DNA of 17,090 nucleotides from JADZGC01 sp964391595. GTDB taxonomy: Bacteria > Patescibacteriota > Saccharimonadia > CAILAD01 > GCA-016700035. This document shows, in pieces, positions 7,711 through 15,600 of this stretch (the stretch's first letter is position 1; the number at the start of each line of letters is the position of its first letter). Where the stretch lies: positions 1-17,090 of the forward strand of contig CAYMMM010000016.1 of the NCBI GenBank assembly GCA_964391595.1, in the 5' to 3' direction. The position numbers and the translations under genes are program-made. Under the pieces are notes generated by a model. That model was not told where the DNA came from. It made no database searches and was given only the letters and a program-made list of their open reading frames with translations.

Positions 7711-8163
7711 ATGAAGGTACTAGCCCTCAATCGCAGAGCCAAACATGACTACACACTTCAAGAACGACTTGAGGCAGGTTTAGTTTTAGCAGGGTATGAA
7801 GTCAAAAGCATCAAGCTGGGACATGTTAGTTTAAAAGGAAGCTTCATTCATCTGCGAGCCGGTGAAGCATATCTCGAAAATTGCCACATTCGGCGCTACA
7901 GTAACGCAAGCCAGATCACCGACTATGATCCTACACGACCTCGTAAGCTACTCCTAAACAGAAAGGAGATCGACCGGCTCGAAAGCTCCAAGCGAGCCGA
8001 GGGTCTGGCTGTCATCCCTACAGCAATAGGAGTAACGCGCGGTCTCATCAAACTCGAAATCGCGATTGGCCGTGGGCGCAAGCGTTACGATAAGCGACAA
8101 GCTGCCCGCAAGAAAGCGATGCAACGGGACGCTTCTCTCGAGGTAAAAGCTCGTACAAAATAG
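7711..8163 (+). CDS. smpB: SsrA-binding protein SmpB
   Basis: SmpB binds the tRNA-like domain of tmRNA and delivers it to stalled ribosomes for trans-translation. The 150 residues match the family. Diagnostic segments are NRRAKHDYTLQERLEAGLVL (7-26), YEVKSIKLGHVSLKGSF (29-45), AYLENCHI (53-60), RPRKLLLNRKEIDRL (76-90) and GRGRKRYDKRQ (119-129). The basic C-terminal tail that becomes helical in the decoding centre is present. The gene is monocistronic or reads into the aldolase gene 134 bp downstream. The initiating ATG is chosen because NRRAKHDY normally begins within the first ten residues and the -10 box abuts it. The gene for tmRNA itself is not recognisable in this window. Confidence 0.96.
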   Translation: MKVLALNRRAKHDYTLQERLEAGLVLAGYEVKSIKLGHVSLKGSFIHLRAGEAYLENCHIRRYSNASQITDYDPTRPRKLLLNRKEIDRLESSKRAEGLAVIPTAIGVTRGLIKLEIAIGRGRKRYDKRQAARKKAMQRDASLEVKARTK

Positions 8164-8232
8164 GAGTGTACGTAACGCTGATTGCATGATACACATGCTG
8201 CAGCACTATATTCGTGTACTCTACCTTATGAT

Positions 8233-8262
8233 TTGACTGAGCGTGAGCATAACTATTAAGAT
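8233..8262 (+). promoter_or_regulatory. Possible promoter of the aldolase gene
   Basis: TTGACT (8233-8238) is followed after 18 bp by TAAGAT (8257-8262), leaving a leader of about 30 nt before the ATG at 8298. The -10 box matches consensus at four of six positions. The rest of the 134-bp gap between smpB and the aldolase gene holds a small GCATG/CATGC hairpin (8184-8198) without a U tract, and I see no clear smpB terminator. No good Shine-Dalgarno precedes the start codon. Confidence 0.4.
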
Positions 8263-8297
8263 GAACCTAACGTATTACCTAAGAACGAGACTCCCCC

Positions 8298-9353
8298 ATG
8301 AAGCAACCATCTGATCTACACACTATCGCACAAGCCCTTCTTGCGCCCCACAAAGGAATCCTCGCAGCCGACGAGAGCACAAAGAGCGCAGCCAAGCGAT
8401 TTGAAGCACTCGGCATAGAATGCACCGAGGAAACACGTCGCGCTTACCGACAGCTGCTCATCACTACACCAGGCATCGAAGAGTATCTCTCTGGTGTCAT
8501 TTTCTACGACGAAACAATTCGTCAAAAGACCGATGATGGCACCCCATTCCCAAAATATCTAGAGTCGCACAATATTATACCGGGCATAAAGGTTGATAAG
8601 GGACTTGTGCCGCTCGACAATTTCGATGGTGAAACAATCACCGAAGGGCTTGATGGCCTAGCGGAGCGCCTCAAAGAGTACTACGAACTCGGTGCTCGGT
8701 TTGCAAAGTGGCGTGCCGCCTTCACAGTGGATGCACCGGCCGGCCTCCCCACCAAAGGCGCCCTGCACGCAAACTTACATACTATGGCCCGCTACGCTTC
8801 GCTCTGTCAGACAGCAGGCATTGTGCCGATCGTAGAGCCAGAAATCATCTATGATGGCTCACAGACTCTCGAGCAGGCTAAAGAAGCTACGCAAACAGCT
8901 GTTGGACTATTGATGGCTATGCTGCAGGCATACAGAGTCGACCTCAGTGGTGCGATATTGAAGACAAGCATGGTATTGGCCGGCAAGAAACAGCCCACCC
9001 AGTCGACGCCAGAAGAGGTCGCCCAAGCAACCATGGCTGTACTCCAAGCAGCAGTCCCCAAAGAACTAGCGGGGATCGTGTTCTTATCAGGAGGACAGAC
9101 ACCCGAACAAGCCAGAAACAACCTCCAGGCAATAGGTTCGCTTGGAAAACAAAGCTGGCCTATCACCTTCTCTTTCTCGCGAGCAGTGCAAGACCCAGCG
9201 ATGCAGGCATGGGCAGGCAAGCAGGAAAATGTGACGCATGCACAAGAAATCTACCTCGGCTTAACGCGTGATAACGCACAAGCTCGTCACGGCGAGTACA
9301 CTGGCGGTGGAACTGCAGCAAGTGATTTCGTAAGCCAGACGCAAGACGCGTAA
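8298..9353 (+). CDS. Class I fructose-bisphosphate aldolase
   Basis: This enzyme reversibly splits fructose 1,6-bisphosphate into dihydroxyacetone phosphate and glyceraldehyde 3-phosphate via a Schiff base. The 351-residue protein is of the animal/plant-like class I type, not the zinc-dependent class II. Visible landmarks are KGILAADEST (19-28, D25), GIKVDKG (96-102, K98), GARFAKWRA (132-140, K137, R139), PIVEPEI (177-183, E180, E182), the Schiff-base lysine K222 in AILKTSMVLAG, and GIVFLSGGQ (259-267). Around K222 the usual KPNMV reads KTSMV. The C-terminus lacks the conserved terminal tyrosine of vertebrate aldolases. No metal-ligand histidine pattern is needed. It stands alone between smpB and a strong terminator, consistent with separately regulated central metabolism. 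Confidence 0.95.
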   Translation: MKQPSDLHTIAQALLAPHKGILAADESTKSAAKRFEALGIECTEETRRAYRQLLITTPGIEEYLSGVIFYDETIRQKTDDGTPFPKYLESHNIIPGIKVDKGLVPLDNFDGETITEGLDGLAERLKEYYELGARFAKWRAAFTVDAPAGLPTKGALHANLHTMARYASLCQTAGIVPIVEPEIIYDGSQTLEQAKEATQTAVGLLMAMLQAYRVDLSGAILKTSMVLAGKKQPTQSTPEEVAQATMAVLQAAVPKELAGIVFLSGGQTPEQARNNLQAIGSLGKQSWPITFSFSRAVQDPAMQAWAGKQENVTHAQEIYLGLTRDNAQARHGEYTGGGTAASDFVSQTQDA

Positions 9354-9385
9354 GCAAGCTAGGTTTTTTAGTAAAAATATGTTTT

Positions 9386-9415
9386 AAAAAAGTTGTGGTT
9401 ATCCACAGCTTTTTT
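9386..9415 (+). terminator. Intrinsic terminator of the aldolase gene, symmetric
   Basis: A 13-bp stem (9386-9398 with 9403-9415, one G-T wobble) is capped by a TTAT loop and flanked by A6 on the left and T6 on the right. It begins 32 nt after the aldolase stop. The A/T flanks make it able to work on either strand. Confidence 0.9.
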
Positions 9416-9416
9416 G

Positions 9417-9446
9417 TTGACACAGGGTATTGAAGACCAGTATTAT
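9417..9446 (+). promoter_or_regulatory. Promoter of a short intergenic transcript
   Basis: A perfect -35 TTGACA (9417-9422) and a -10 TATTAT (9441-9446) are 18 bp apart. They start 2 nt past the aldolase terminator and would initiate near 9453. There is no plus-strand gene downstream, only about 90 bases that end in a second intrinsic terminator. Confidence 0.65.
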
Positions 9447-9452
9447 CTAATT

Positions 9453-9548
9453 GTGCTGCTGCACACATATATTACTCAAAAACAAACACAGAACTAAAAT
9501 CACCAGGTTAGAAAGGTCCCCACAACCCTCTAACCTGGTTTTTATTTT
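9453..9548 (+). ncRNA. Candidate small RNA (about 95 nt) with possible 14-residue leaderless micro-ORF
   Basis: A promoter in front and an intrinsic terminator behind define a short transcription unit. The RNA would have a small 5' hairpin (TGTGC/GCACA, 9452-9464), an A-rich unpaired middle and the terminator stem. A GTG at the predicted start (9453) opens a 14-codon frame, VLLHTYITQKQTQN, ending with TAA at 9495-9497, just before the terminator stem. It could be a regulatory RNA, a micro-peptide mRNA or an attenuator-like element with no target gene left. The family is not recognised. Confidence 0.5.
9502..9548 (+). terminator. Intrinsic terminator of the short transcript
   Basis: An 11-bp perfect stem (9502-9512 with 9529-9539) with a 16-nt loop is followed by a T-rich run ending around 9548. 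On the minus strand no U tract follows, so it acts on plus-strand transcripts. Confidence 0.85.
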
Positions 9549-9561
9549 GAGACTATGCATG

Positions 9562-9604
9562 ACAATGAAAGAGAGCTGGACAAATGCCAGCTCTCTTTCA
9601 TTGT
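9562..9604. repeat. Perfect 18-bp inverted repeat between convergent transcripts
   Basis: The arms 9562-9579 and 9587-9604 are exact reverse complements separated by 7 nt. The hairpin lies 31 nt past the stop of the minus-strand phosphatase and just beyond the plus-strand terminator. Neither strand has a U tract directly after it, so it is not a standard intrinsic terminator. It may define the 3' end of the phosphatase mRNA or block read-through. Confidence 0.8.
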
Positions 9605-9635
9605 GAATTGCGGCAAGGAGCTATGTGGCTTTTGG

Positions 9636-10436
9636 TTACTTCAACAACGATGGGGCTTTTTCTGCCATGGCGAGCAACTCGGCATTCGTGAAGGTCTGCC
9701 GGTCTATAGGAATCCAGCCTGGACCGCTATTGGACGTATCGCTAGGGCATACCGATCGCATCCAGTTCAGATGGTTGCTAAGCTCCTGTGTCTCAGGGTT
9801 TCTCCGCGTGTAATGCAGAACCTGGCAATTATAAATCTTGACTCCTGGCTCATCAGAAGCCTCCAGCTCGGCCCATCTTTGAGATGACATCCTCTCCAAC
9901 AGATAGCGAAAAGCCCACATGACCTCGCCGTGGCAAACGACTATCACCTGTTTATCGCTGCACTCGCGGTGCATTGTATCGAGGAGTGTCCGAATGCGCA
10001 TCATCATCTGCGCGATAGACTCCCCGTTCGGCGGAACCCAATAGAGAGGATCTACCGAAGGCTCCCAGGCTCGTGTTTGGAAATATTTCTCCCTATCCTC
10101 CCACGTCATACCATCAAGCTCGCCCCACTCCCGCTCCCTCAGCCCATGCTCCACATACCAGTTTGGACCAGCAATATCTAAATGCCCGGCGGTCTCTTTG
10201 GCACGTACGTAGTCCGAGACATACCGCCTATCAAAGCTCCCAAAACCCTCAGCCTTCAGCCAGGCACCAGTCTTTTCTGCCTGCTCACGTCCAAGGTCAG
10301 TGAGTCGGAATTGAGAGGGTGGTGTGGCCCTATACAAGTCATCTAAGCTGTTATCGCCCTTCCGTGCCTCGTGGAGTATATGATTCTGTTCTGACTGCCC
10401 ATGTCGCACAAGTATCAGATCAAGTGGCATCGTCAT
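9636..10436 (-). CDS. Histidine phosphatase superfamily protein (phosphoglycerate-mutase-like)
   Basis: The 266-residue protein carries the branch-1 histidine phosphatase signature LILVRHGQSEQN (7-18), with the phospho-accepting H12. The supporting residues are R78 in SDYVRAKETA, the acid region LREREWGELDG (99-109) and the second catalytic histidine H169 in VIVVCHGE (164-171). The family includes cofactor-dependent phosphoglycerate mutases and broad phosphatases. The 30-residue insert after the RHG motif and the overall length do not match canonical GpmA, so the substrate is unknown. A clear AAGGAG (10445-10450) sits 8 nt before the chosen ATG; a second ATG two codons on is also possible. 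It converges on the aldolase region and is transcribed separately from the ABC operon upstream. Confidence 0.88.
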   Translation of the reverse strand: MTMPLDLILVRHGQSEQNHILHEARKGDNSLDDLYRATPPSQFRLTDLGREQAEKTGAWLKAEGFGSFDRRYVSDYVRAKETAGHLDIAGPNWYVEHGLREREWGELDGMTWEDREKYFQTRAWEPSVDPLYWVPPNGESIAQMMMRIRTLLDTMHRECSDKQVIVVCHGEVMWAFRYLLERMSSQRWAELEASDEPGVKIYNCQVLHYTRRNPETQELSNHLNWMRSVCPSDTSNSGPGWIPIDRQTFTNAELLAMAEKAPSLLK

Positions 10437-10444
10437 CTTCTGCT

Positions 10445-10470
10445 CTCCTTCTTATCATATATCTAGTATA
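10445..10470 (-). promoter_or_regulatory. -10 box and Shine-Dalgarno of the phosphatase gene
   Basis: On the minus strand TATACT (10465-10470) is followed by AAGGAG (10445-10450), 8 nt before the ATG. No good -35 box is at the expected distance. This is the clearest Shine-Dalgarno in the window and supports the start at 10436. Confidence 0.55.
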
Positions 10471-10494
10471 TGCCACTCGAGTACGGAGTAGGAT

Positions 10495-10519
10495 AAAAAG
10501 TAAGTCAATTCATTTTGAC
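10495..10519 (-). terminator. Weak possible terminator of the surface protein/ABC operon
   Basis: On the minus strand a 5-bp stem (10515-10519 with 10504-10508) is followed within a few bases by a T-rich stretch (10495-10500). It lies about 23 nt past the permease stop. The stem is short, so the call is tentative. Confidence 0.3.
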
Positions 10520-10541
10520 TATATGACAGGAGGCTTTTCGT

Positions 10542-11771
10542 TTATTCGTTGCGTAAGGCTTCGATTGGGTCTATCAAGGCGGCTCGTCGAGCCGGGAAGT
10601 ACACTACGAGTAAGCCGAGGATAGCGCTCAGTATAAGCGTAGACAGGATGAGGATTGGAGGAAAGGCAAATGCACTCACCTCTTCGGTCACACCACGACT
10701 ATGCGCAAAACTATTAAGTGCTATGTTAGCCGTCAAGCCAAAGACCCAAGCGCCCAGGATTCCAACCACGCCACCCACGATCGAGAGTATGAGTGACTCA
10801 ACTATAAACATGCGACGCACATCCCGCTGCCTGGCTCCAAGGGTAATCATAAGCCCAATCTCGCGAGTCCGCTCTAGGAGAGAGATCGTGAGTGTGTTGA
10901 ACATACCAAGCACAGCGATGATGACGCCAATACCTCCGAAGCCGATCAAGATTAGTTGTAGTAAGCCAAACACTTGATTGATCTGGTCCAGGGTATCGAG
11001 CGGCGACGTTGAACTAAAACCAAGGCTTTCAATTTCGCGTCGGACTTGCGGCACGTCATTCTGATTACTTACTAAAATCTTCAGATTACTCGCCACAGAT
11101 GTGCCATTTTTCTCAAACACGCTACTCGGCACGTATGCCTCTGCCCCTGCAGCGCCATCGACAATACCCTTCACGACAAAATCTTGCTCAACAGTTGTCT
11201 TATCATCCGTTGCCGATCCAGTAAGCGTAAATTTCAGGTGGATCTTCTGTCCTATAAACTTGGATTGATCGGCGCCGAGGGCCTTGACGAGTGCCGTGTT
11301 TGTGAGCACAGCATCGTCACTCTCCCCAAGCTGAGACCCCTGTATGAGCTTAACTGAGCTCAGATCCAGGTAACCCTTATCTACGCCATACACCACGGTG
11401 TCGAGCTGGGACTCCTGTACAGATGCTTTACCAGCAGCGTTGTAAATCTTCGAGACACTCTCGATCGAGCCAATGGTTCGGATCTTATCCTGACTGGCAG
11501 CATCTAGGCGTACTACTTTTGATCGTGCCGAACTTACATCGACCGTCTTGACCGACTTCGAGCCTATCACCTGCTTACTTACAAGGTTCTGTAGGCCTGT
11601 CGCAAAGGCGAATAAGAATACGACCGAGCCGATACCAATCACAACTCCCATGGCCGTCAACGTAGTTCGTAGCTTCTTGAAGAATAAGTTCTTCATGGCA
11701 AGCTCGATCACCAGCGAAAGAGCAATCGGGTGGCCCTTGCTTGAGCGTCCTTGCATTGGGTTTCTGACCAT
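10542..11771 (-). CDS. MacB/FtsX-type ABC transporter permease
   Basis: This 409-residue permease has the MacB topology. TM1 lies at about 38-60, after an amphipathic N-terminal region with the KLRTTLTAMGVVIGIGSV pattern. An extracytoplasmic MacB-type domain (about 61-265) follows, then three C-terminal helices (about 269-292, 324-350, 371-392). The FtsX-domain signature is strong: LLERTREIGLMITLGAR (298-314), RRMFIVES (319-326) and PARRAALIDPIEALRNE (393-409). Such permeases do not form a classical import channel; known members drive export, lipoprotein extraction or signalling by mechanotransmission. The start codon overlaps the ATPase stop in TAATG, so the two are made together and should form one complex. 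The cargo is not evident, but the first gene of the operon is a huge secreted protein. Confidence 0.92.
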   Translation of the reverse strand: MVRNPMQGRSSKGHPIALSLVIELAMKNLFFKKLRTTLTAMGVVIGIGSVVFLFAFATGLQNLVSKQVIGSKSVKTVDVSSARSKVVRLDAASQDKIRTIGSIESVSKIYNAAGKASVQESQLDTVVYGVDKGYLDLSSVKLIQGSQLGESDDAVLTNTALVKALGADQSKFIGQKIHLKFTLTGSATDDKTTVEQDFVVKGIVDGAAGAEAYVPSSVFEKNGTSVASNLKILVSNQNDVPQVRREIESLGFSSTSPLDTLDQINQVFGLLQLILIGFGGIGVIIAVLGMFNTLTISLLERTREIGLMITLGARQRDVRRMFIVESLILSIVGGVVGILGAWVFGLTANIALNSFAHSRGVTEEVSAFAFPPILILSTLILSAILGLLVVYFPARRAALIDPIEALRNE

Positions 11772-12649
11772 TACTTCTTCCCTCTTTTTGGCTTCGTCTG
11801 TGCCTGAGACTTCATACCGGCCGGTTTAGCTACGGTAGGCTTAGCTGCCTTGACCGGCTTAGTGACAACGGATACCGTCTTTTGTTTATCTGCTTCAGCT
11901 AAGGCAGTAGAGAAAGCGTTGGCGAGCTTCACTCGATCAGGGTTTTCACCGCCATGATACCCGCCCTCGTCATCTACGAGCTCGCCATCACGGATAAATA
12001 TGCGATGGTCACTCAACGAAATATAATCGGCATTGTGAGTGACTAGAATAACTGTCGTGTCTCCATGATTCTTGAAGGAAGTGATCAGCTGCATTATCTG
12101 ATCCCCTGTCTTACTGTCTAAGCTTCCTGTTGGCTCGTCTGCCACGAGGATCATTGGCGTATCAACAGTCGCCCGAGCCATCTGTATGCGCTGCTGCTGA
12201 CCGACAGAGAGTACCGTGGGACGATAGTTCGCATACTTGCCCATATCTACTCGGTTTAAGCTAATTATGGCTTGTTTCATGGCTTCTGCGTGCGAATAGC
12301 CACGGTAATAGAGAGGCATCGCGATGTTCTCGACAACACTTAGGCTATTGATCCAACTATTAGTTTGGCTTACCATGCCGTAATGTCCGGCCCTGAAGTT
12401 TGCTCGCTCGTCTTGCGATAATGCATACAAATTTTGACCATTCACTAAAACCGTGCCAGAAGTTGGAGGAAGCAAGCCAAGGATGATATTGAGAATCGTG
12501 GTCTTCCCGCTTCCCGAAGGACCGAAGATAACCGTGAAGCTATTGCGCTCGACTGCAAAATCAACGTCGTTCAGTACACGCACGGCCCCGTCAGCAGCAA
12601 TAAACTCCCGCGAGACTCCCTTAAAACGAATGATTGTATTGCGTTCCAT
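11771..12649 (-). CDS. LolD/MacB-type ABC transporter ATPase with Ala/Lys/Pro-rich tail
   Basis: This is the nucleotide-binding partner of the permease. The ATG at 12649 is chosen (292 residues); it lies 1 nt after the surface-protein stop with AAGG upstream. A longer frame to 12724 would overlap that gene and add 25 unrelated residues before the usual ABC start. Motifs: Walker A GPSGSGKTT (43-51), Q-loop Q95 in GMVSQ, signature LSVGQQQR (147-154), Walker B MILVADEPTGSLDSK (166-180) and H-loop H205 in VILVTHN. The signature reads LSVGQ where the family usually has LSGGQ. The typical domain ends near residue 225. It is followed by about 65 extra residues, the last 37 of which are almost only Lys, Ala, Pro, Thr, Val and Gln, probably disordered and cationic. 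Confidence 0.93.
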   Translation of the reverse strand: MERNTIIRFKGVSREFIAADGAVRVLNDVDFAVERNSFTVIFGPSGSGKTTILNIILGLLPPTSGTVLVNGQNLYALSQDERANFRAGHYGMVSQTNSWINSLSVVENIAMPLYYRGYSHAEAMKQAIISLNRVDMGKYANYRPTVLSVGQQQRIQMARATVDTPMILVADEPTGSLDSKTGDQIMQLITSFKNHGDTTVILVTHNADYISLSDHRIFIRDGELVDDEGGYHGGENPDRVKLANAFSTALAEADKQKTVSVVTKPVKAAKPTVAKPAGMKSQAQTKPKRGKK

Positions 12650-12650
12650 A

Positions 12651-15600
12651 TTAGCCTTGCTGCCCCAGCCCAAATATTTGTTGAAGCGCATTAAAGATAA
12701 TGCTGAAGATGTTATCAGCGCCACGGCCGACTATCGCAGACTGTTGTTCAGAGCGAGCGATATTATCGCCACGGTCATGCGAGATTGCTTCTACGCGATA
12801 GATGCTTGATGTAGGGAGGTCAGACACGATCACAACGTGTTCAGTCGTTAAGCGCCCATCCTCGGGAGTCTTGCTGCCAAGCTCACCGGTCTGCCCTTGC
12901 CCAAAGGCTACTTGAGAAGTGGATGGTTCATCAGTCTTCCACGAAACGATAATCTGACCACGTGACTCAGATCCAGAGCCCCTGAGTCCGGTTTCCACGG
13001 TCAATTCACTAATCTTCGGCGGACGAGTATCGAGCGCGGTATGAAAGACCTGACGATCACTGACAGCAACATTACCAGCAGCATCACGCGACTCAGCAAT
13101 CAGGCCGTAGTCTGTATCATCTATCAACCCACGGATCACGAGCTCGTGGTCAGTAACGAGCTTTGAATCAATCAACTCAGTTGCTGCTACATTTGCTGGA
13201 CCGTAAGCTATGCGGCTGGTCGAAGGCACGTTCGTGTTCCAGGTAACCTTCATCGTACTTGATGGCTCACCGTCGACAGCTTGGAAGCGAAGATTACTGA
13301 TTCGAGGGCGCGCTGGAGTAGTTAGCGAGTAGGTATTGGCTTCATATTCGTTCCCATCAGAATCAAGAGGATTAATCTTATAGAAGTACTTCACGCCATC
13401 GGTGAGGCCATCGATTGCCAAGCTATATGATGACTCATCGGTAGAGGTGTTGATGGTCTTCACGCCTCCAAATCCATCAGAAAGCCCATAATATAGCTTT
13501 GCTTTAGCAGCATTCTTCGTCGTAAAGCTAATGGTTGCAGCGTTCACACCCAGGCTTGAGACAGAAACTTCGCTGACCGTAGGCGCCGGAAGTGTCGTAA
13601 AACTTTTCTCTGGACTTGTGCCGGTATTTCCATCCTGATCGGTCCACTTTGCGACATAGAAATACTGCGTGCCAGGCTGCAGATTCGTAAGGTTGACAGC
13701 ATGGCTGGCTGTCTGTGCTGAGTTGCCTACTTCTTCTGTCTGGTATTGCCCGCTTGCCGTACCAAAGGCTATCTTCGAGTCGCTATCACGATCTGTTACC
13801 CAGCTCAGAGTCACCTTACGCGTATTAAGATTACTGGCGACCGGACCGCTTACCAAATCGGCTGGCTCTGTAAATCGTCCTGTCGGCTTCTTGGATACCG
13901 TTGTCGAGGCCACACTACAACTCCCTGCATTATCACAAGCCCTCACTTGATAGTAATACGTAACTTGAGTAAGTCCGCTATCAATGAAGCTTAGGTTGTC
14001 TGCCGATGTTGTACCGACCTGAGTGAAGCTACTATTATCTGTTGATCGATAGATGCGATACCCTGCGATGCCTGCACCGACTTGCGTTGGTGCAGACCAA
14101 GACATAGCCAACTTCCACGAGCTGGTAGCACGAACCGACACATCGGATATGTCCAGATTCTGAGGCACCCCAGGCGCAGCCGTTGAAGCGGTGAAGCTCA
14201 CTTGCGTATATTGTGTACCATCGAAGTTATTTGAGTCGTCCTTGGCTGCCATATAGAGCGTATTTGTCCCTTGCTGCGTCGCGTATGGACCATTCGCAAG
14301 TTGAGTAATTCCTTTACCCGTCCAGTTACAATTACTACCATCCGCAGCGATGCTCACATTGACTGTCCAGCAGTAGTCGATATTGGCAGGACTACCAATG
14401 TAGAAGTTTGGCGCAGACCACGTAAATGAAAACTGGTTCTCCGTGTTTGACGAAGGACTTACCTGAAGGTTGGTCGGAGCTGCAGCTGTGGCATGTGATA
14501 TCAGTACCGAGCCCACAAAGTCTTGCTGATCAGGATTACCTGCATTATCTACTGCCCGAATCGCAATGAGAGTGACACCACCGAAACCATACGAACTATC
14601 ATCCATGCGATCAAAATCGGCCGGAGTAGTAGTAATTGCTCCATCAGAGAACGGCACCACATCGCTCGTATCACTCAACTTACCGGAGCCGTGGTTGAGA
14701 CCGTACCAGTTATTATCATCGTTATTACAACCTGAGAAACCGATTGCGACGCTGGTGACACAATATTTAAACCCTGCAACCCCAGAGTCAGCATCAAAGA
14801 GCTGTCCAAGAGTAAGCCAGGTGATAGAAAAGGTTTTCGAATTGACGATGGCCGGAATATTAAAGTTGGTATATATCTGAGGCGCAGCGTCGTCATATTT
14901 AAAACTCACAACAGAAGCAGTGGCAGAGAGATTGCCCACCTGGTCAATTGCCTGAACTTTCACATAATACGTCTGGCCAGACTGCAGTTGGTCATGCGCA
15001 ACGGTCGCCAAATCGAGATGTGTGTCGGTGGTTGCATAGGCACAATGGCTGTTTACATCAATCCCAGTAGCAGTTATGAGGCCGGCCGTGGTGGACAGAT
15101 CTGCCGTGTTATCGGTACCAAGGTATGCACAATATCCCACCACGCCCGAGCCTCCTACATCATCGCTGCTGGCAGACCAACTTACGTACGGAGCGACGTT
15201 TATCCATTGTCCGTCACTGATCGCATCGCCACCTTGTACCCGCTCCATGCTCAATCCTGTGACATCGGCCGGTGAAGTAGTATCTACAATATATTGAAGA
15301 GAGACGTTATAAACCTCAAGGTCAGCATTACTATCACTCGTCATAACGAGCTTGTATTGTATATACCGATCACCTGCGCTCGCACATTGCCCGCTGCTTA
15401 GCGGGGTGCCACCATGAAGGTAGCCACAATACTCATAGTCAGCATCACTCGGGCTATTTTCCCCACCACGCACATAGAGGATAGCGTCACCGAGATCATT
15501 CGTTGTGATATTTACATTACCAAAAACTGTCCTACTATCACCGAGATCAAATACGGCGCTTTCTAGACTTCCTGTATAGCCTCCTAGTATCTCTTCTTGA

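Noticed and set aside
12650..12724. Upstream extension of the ABC ATPase frame to 12724
   Set aside because: It overlaps the end of the surface-protein gene and adds residues before the normal ABC start; the ATG at 12649 fits the gene junction.
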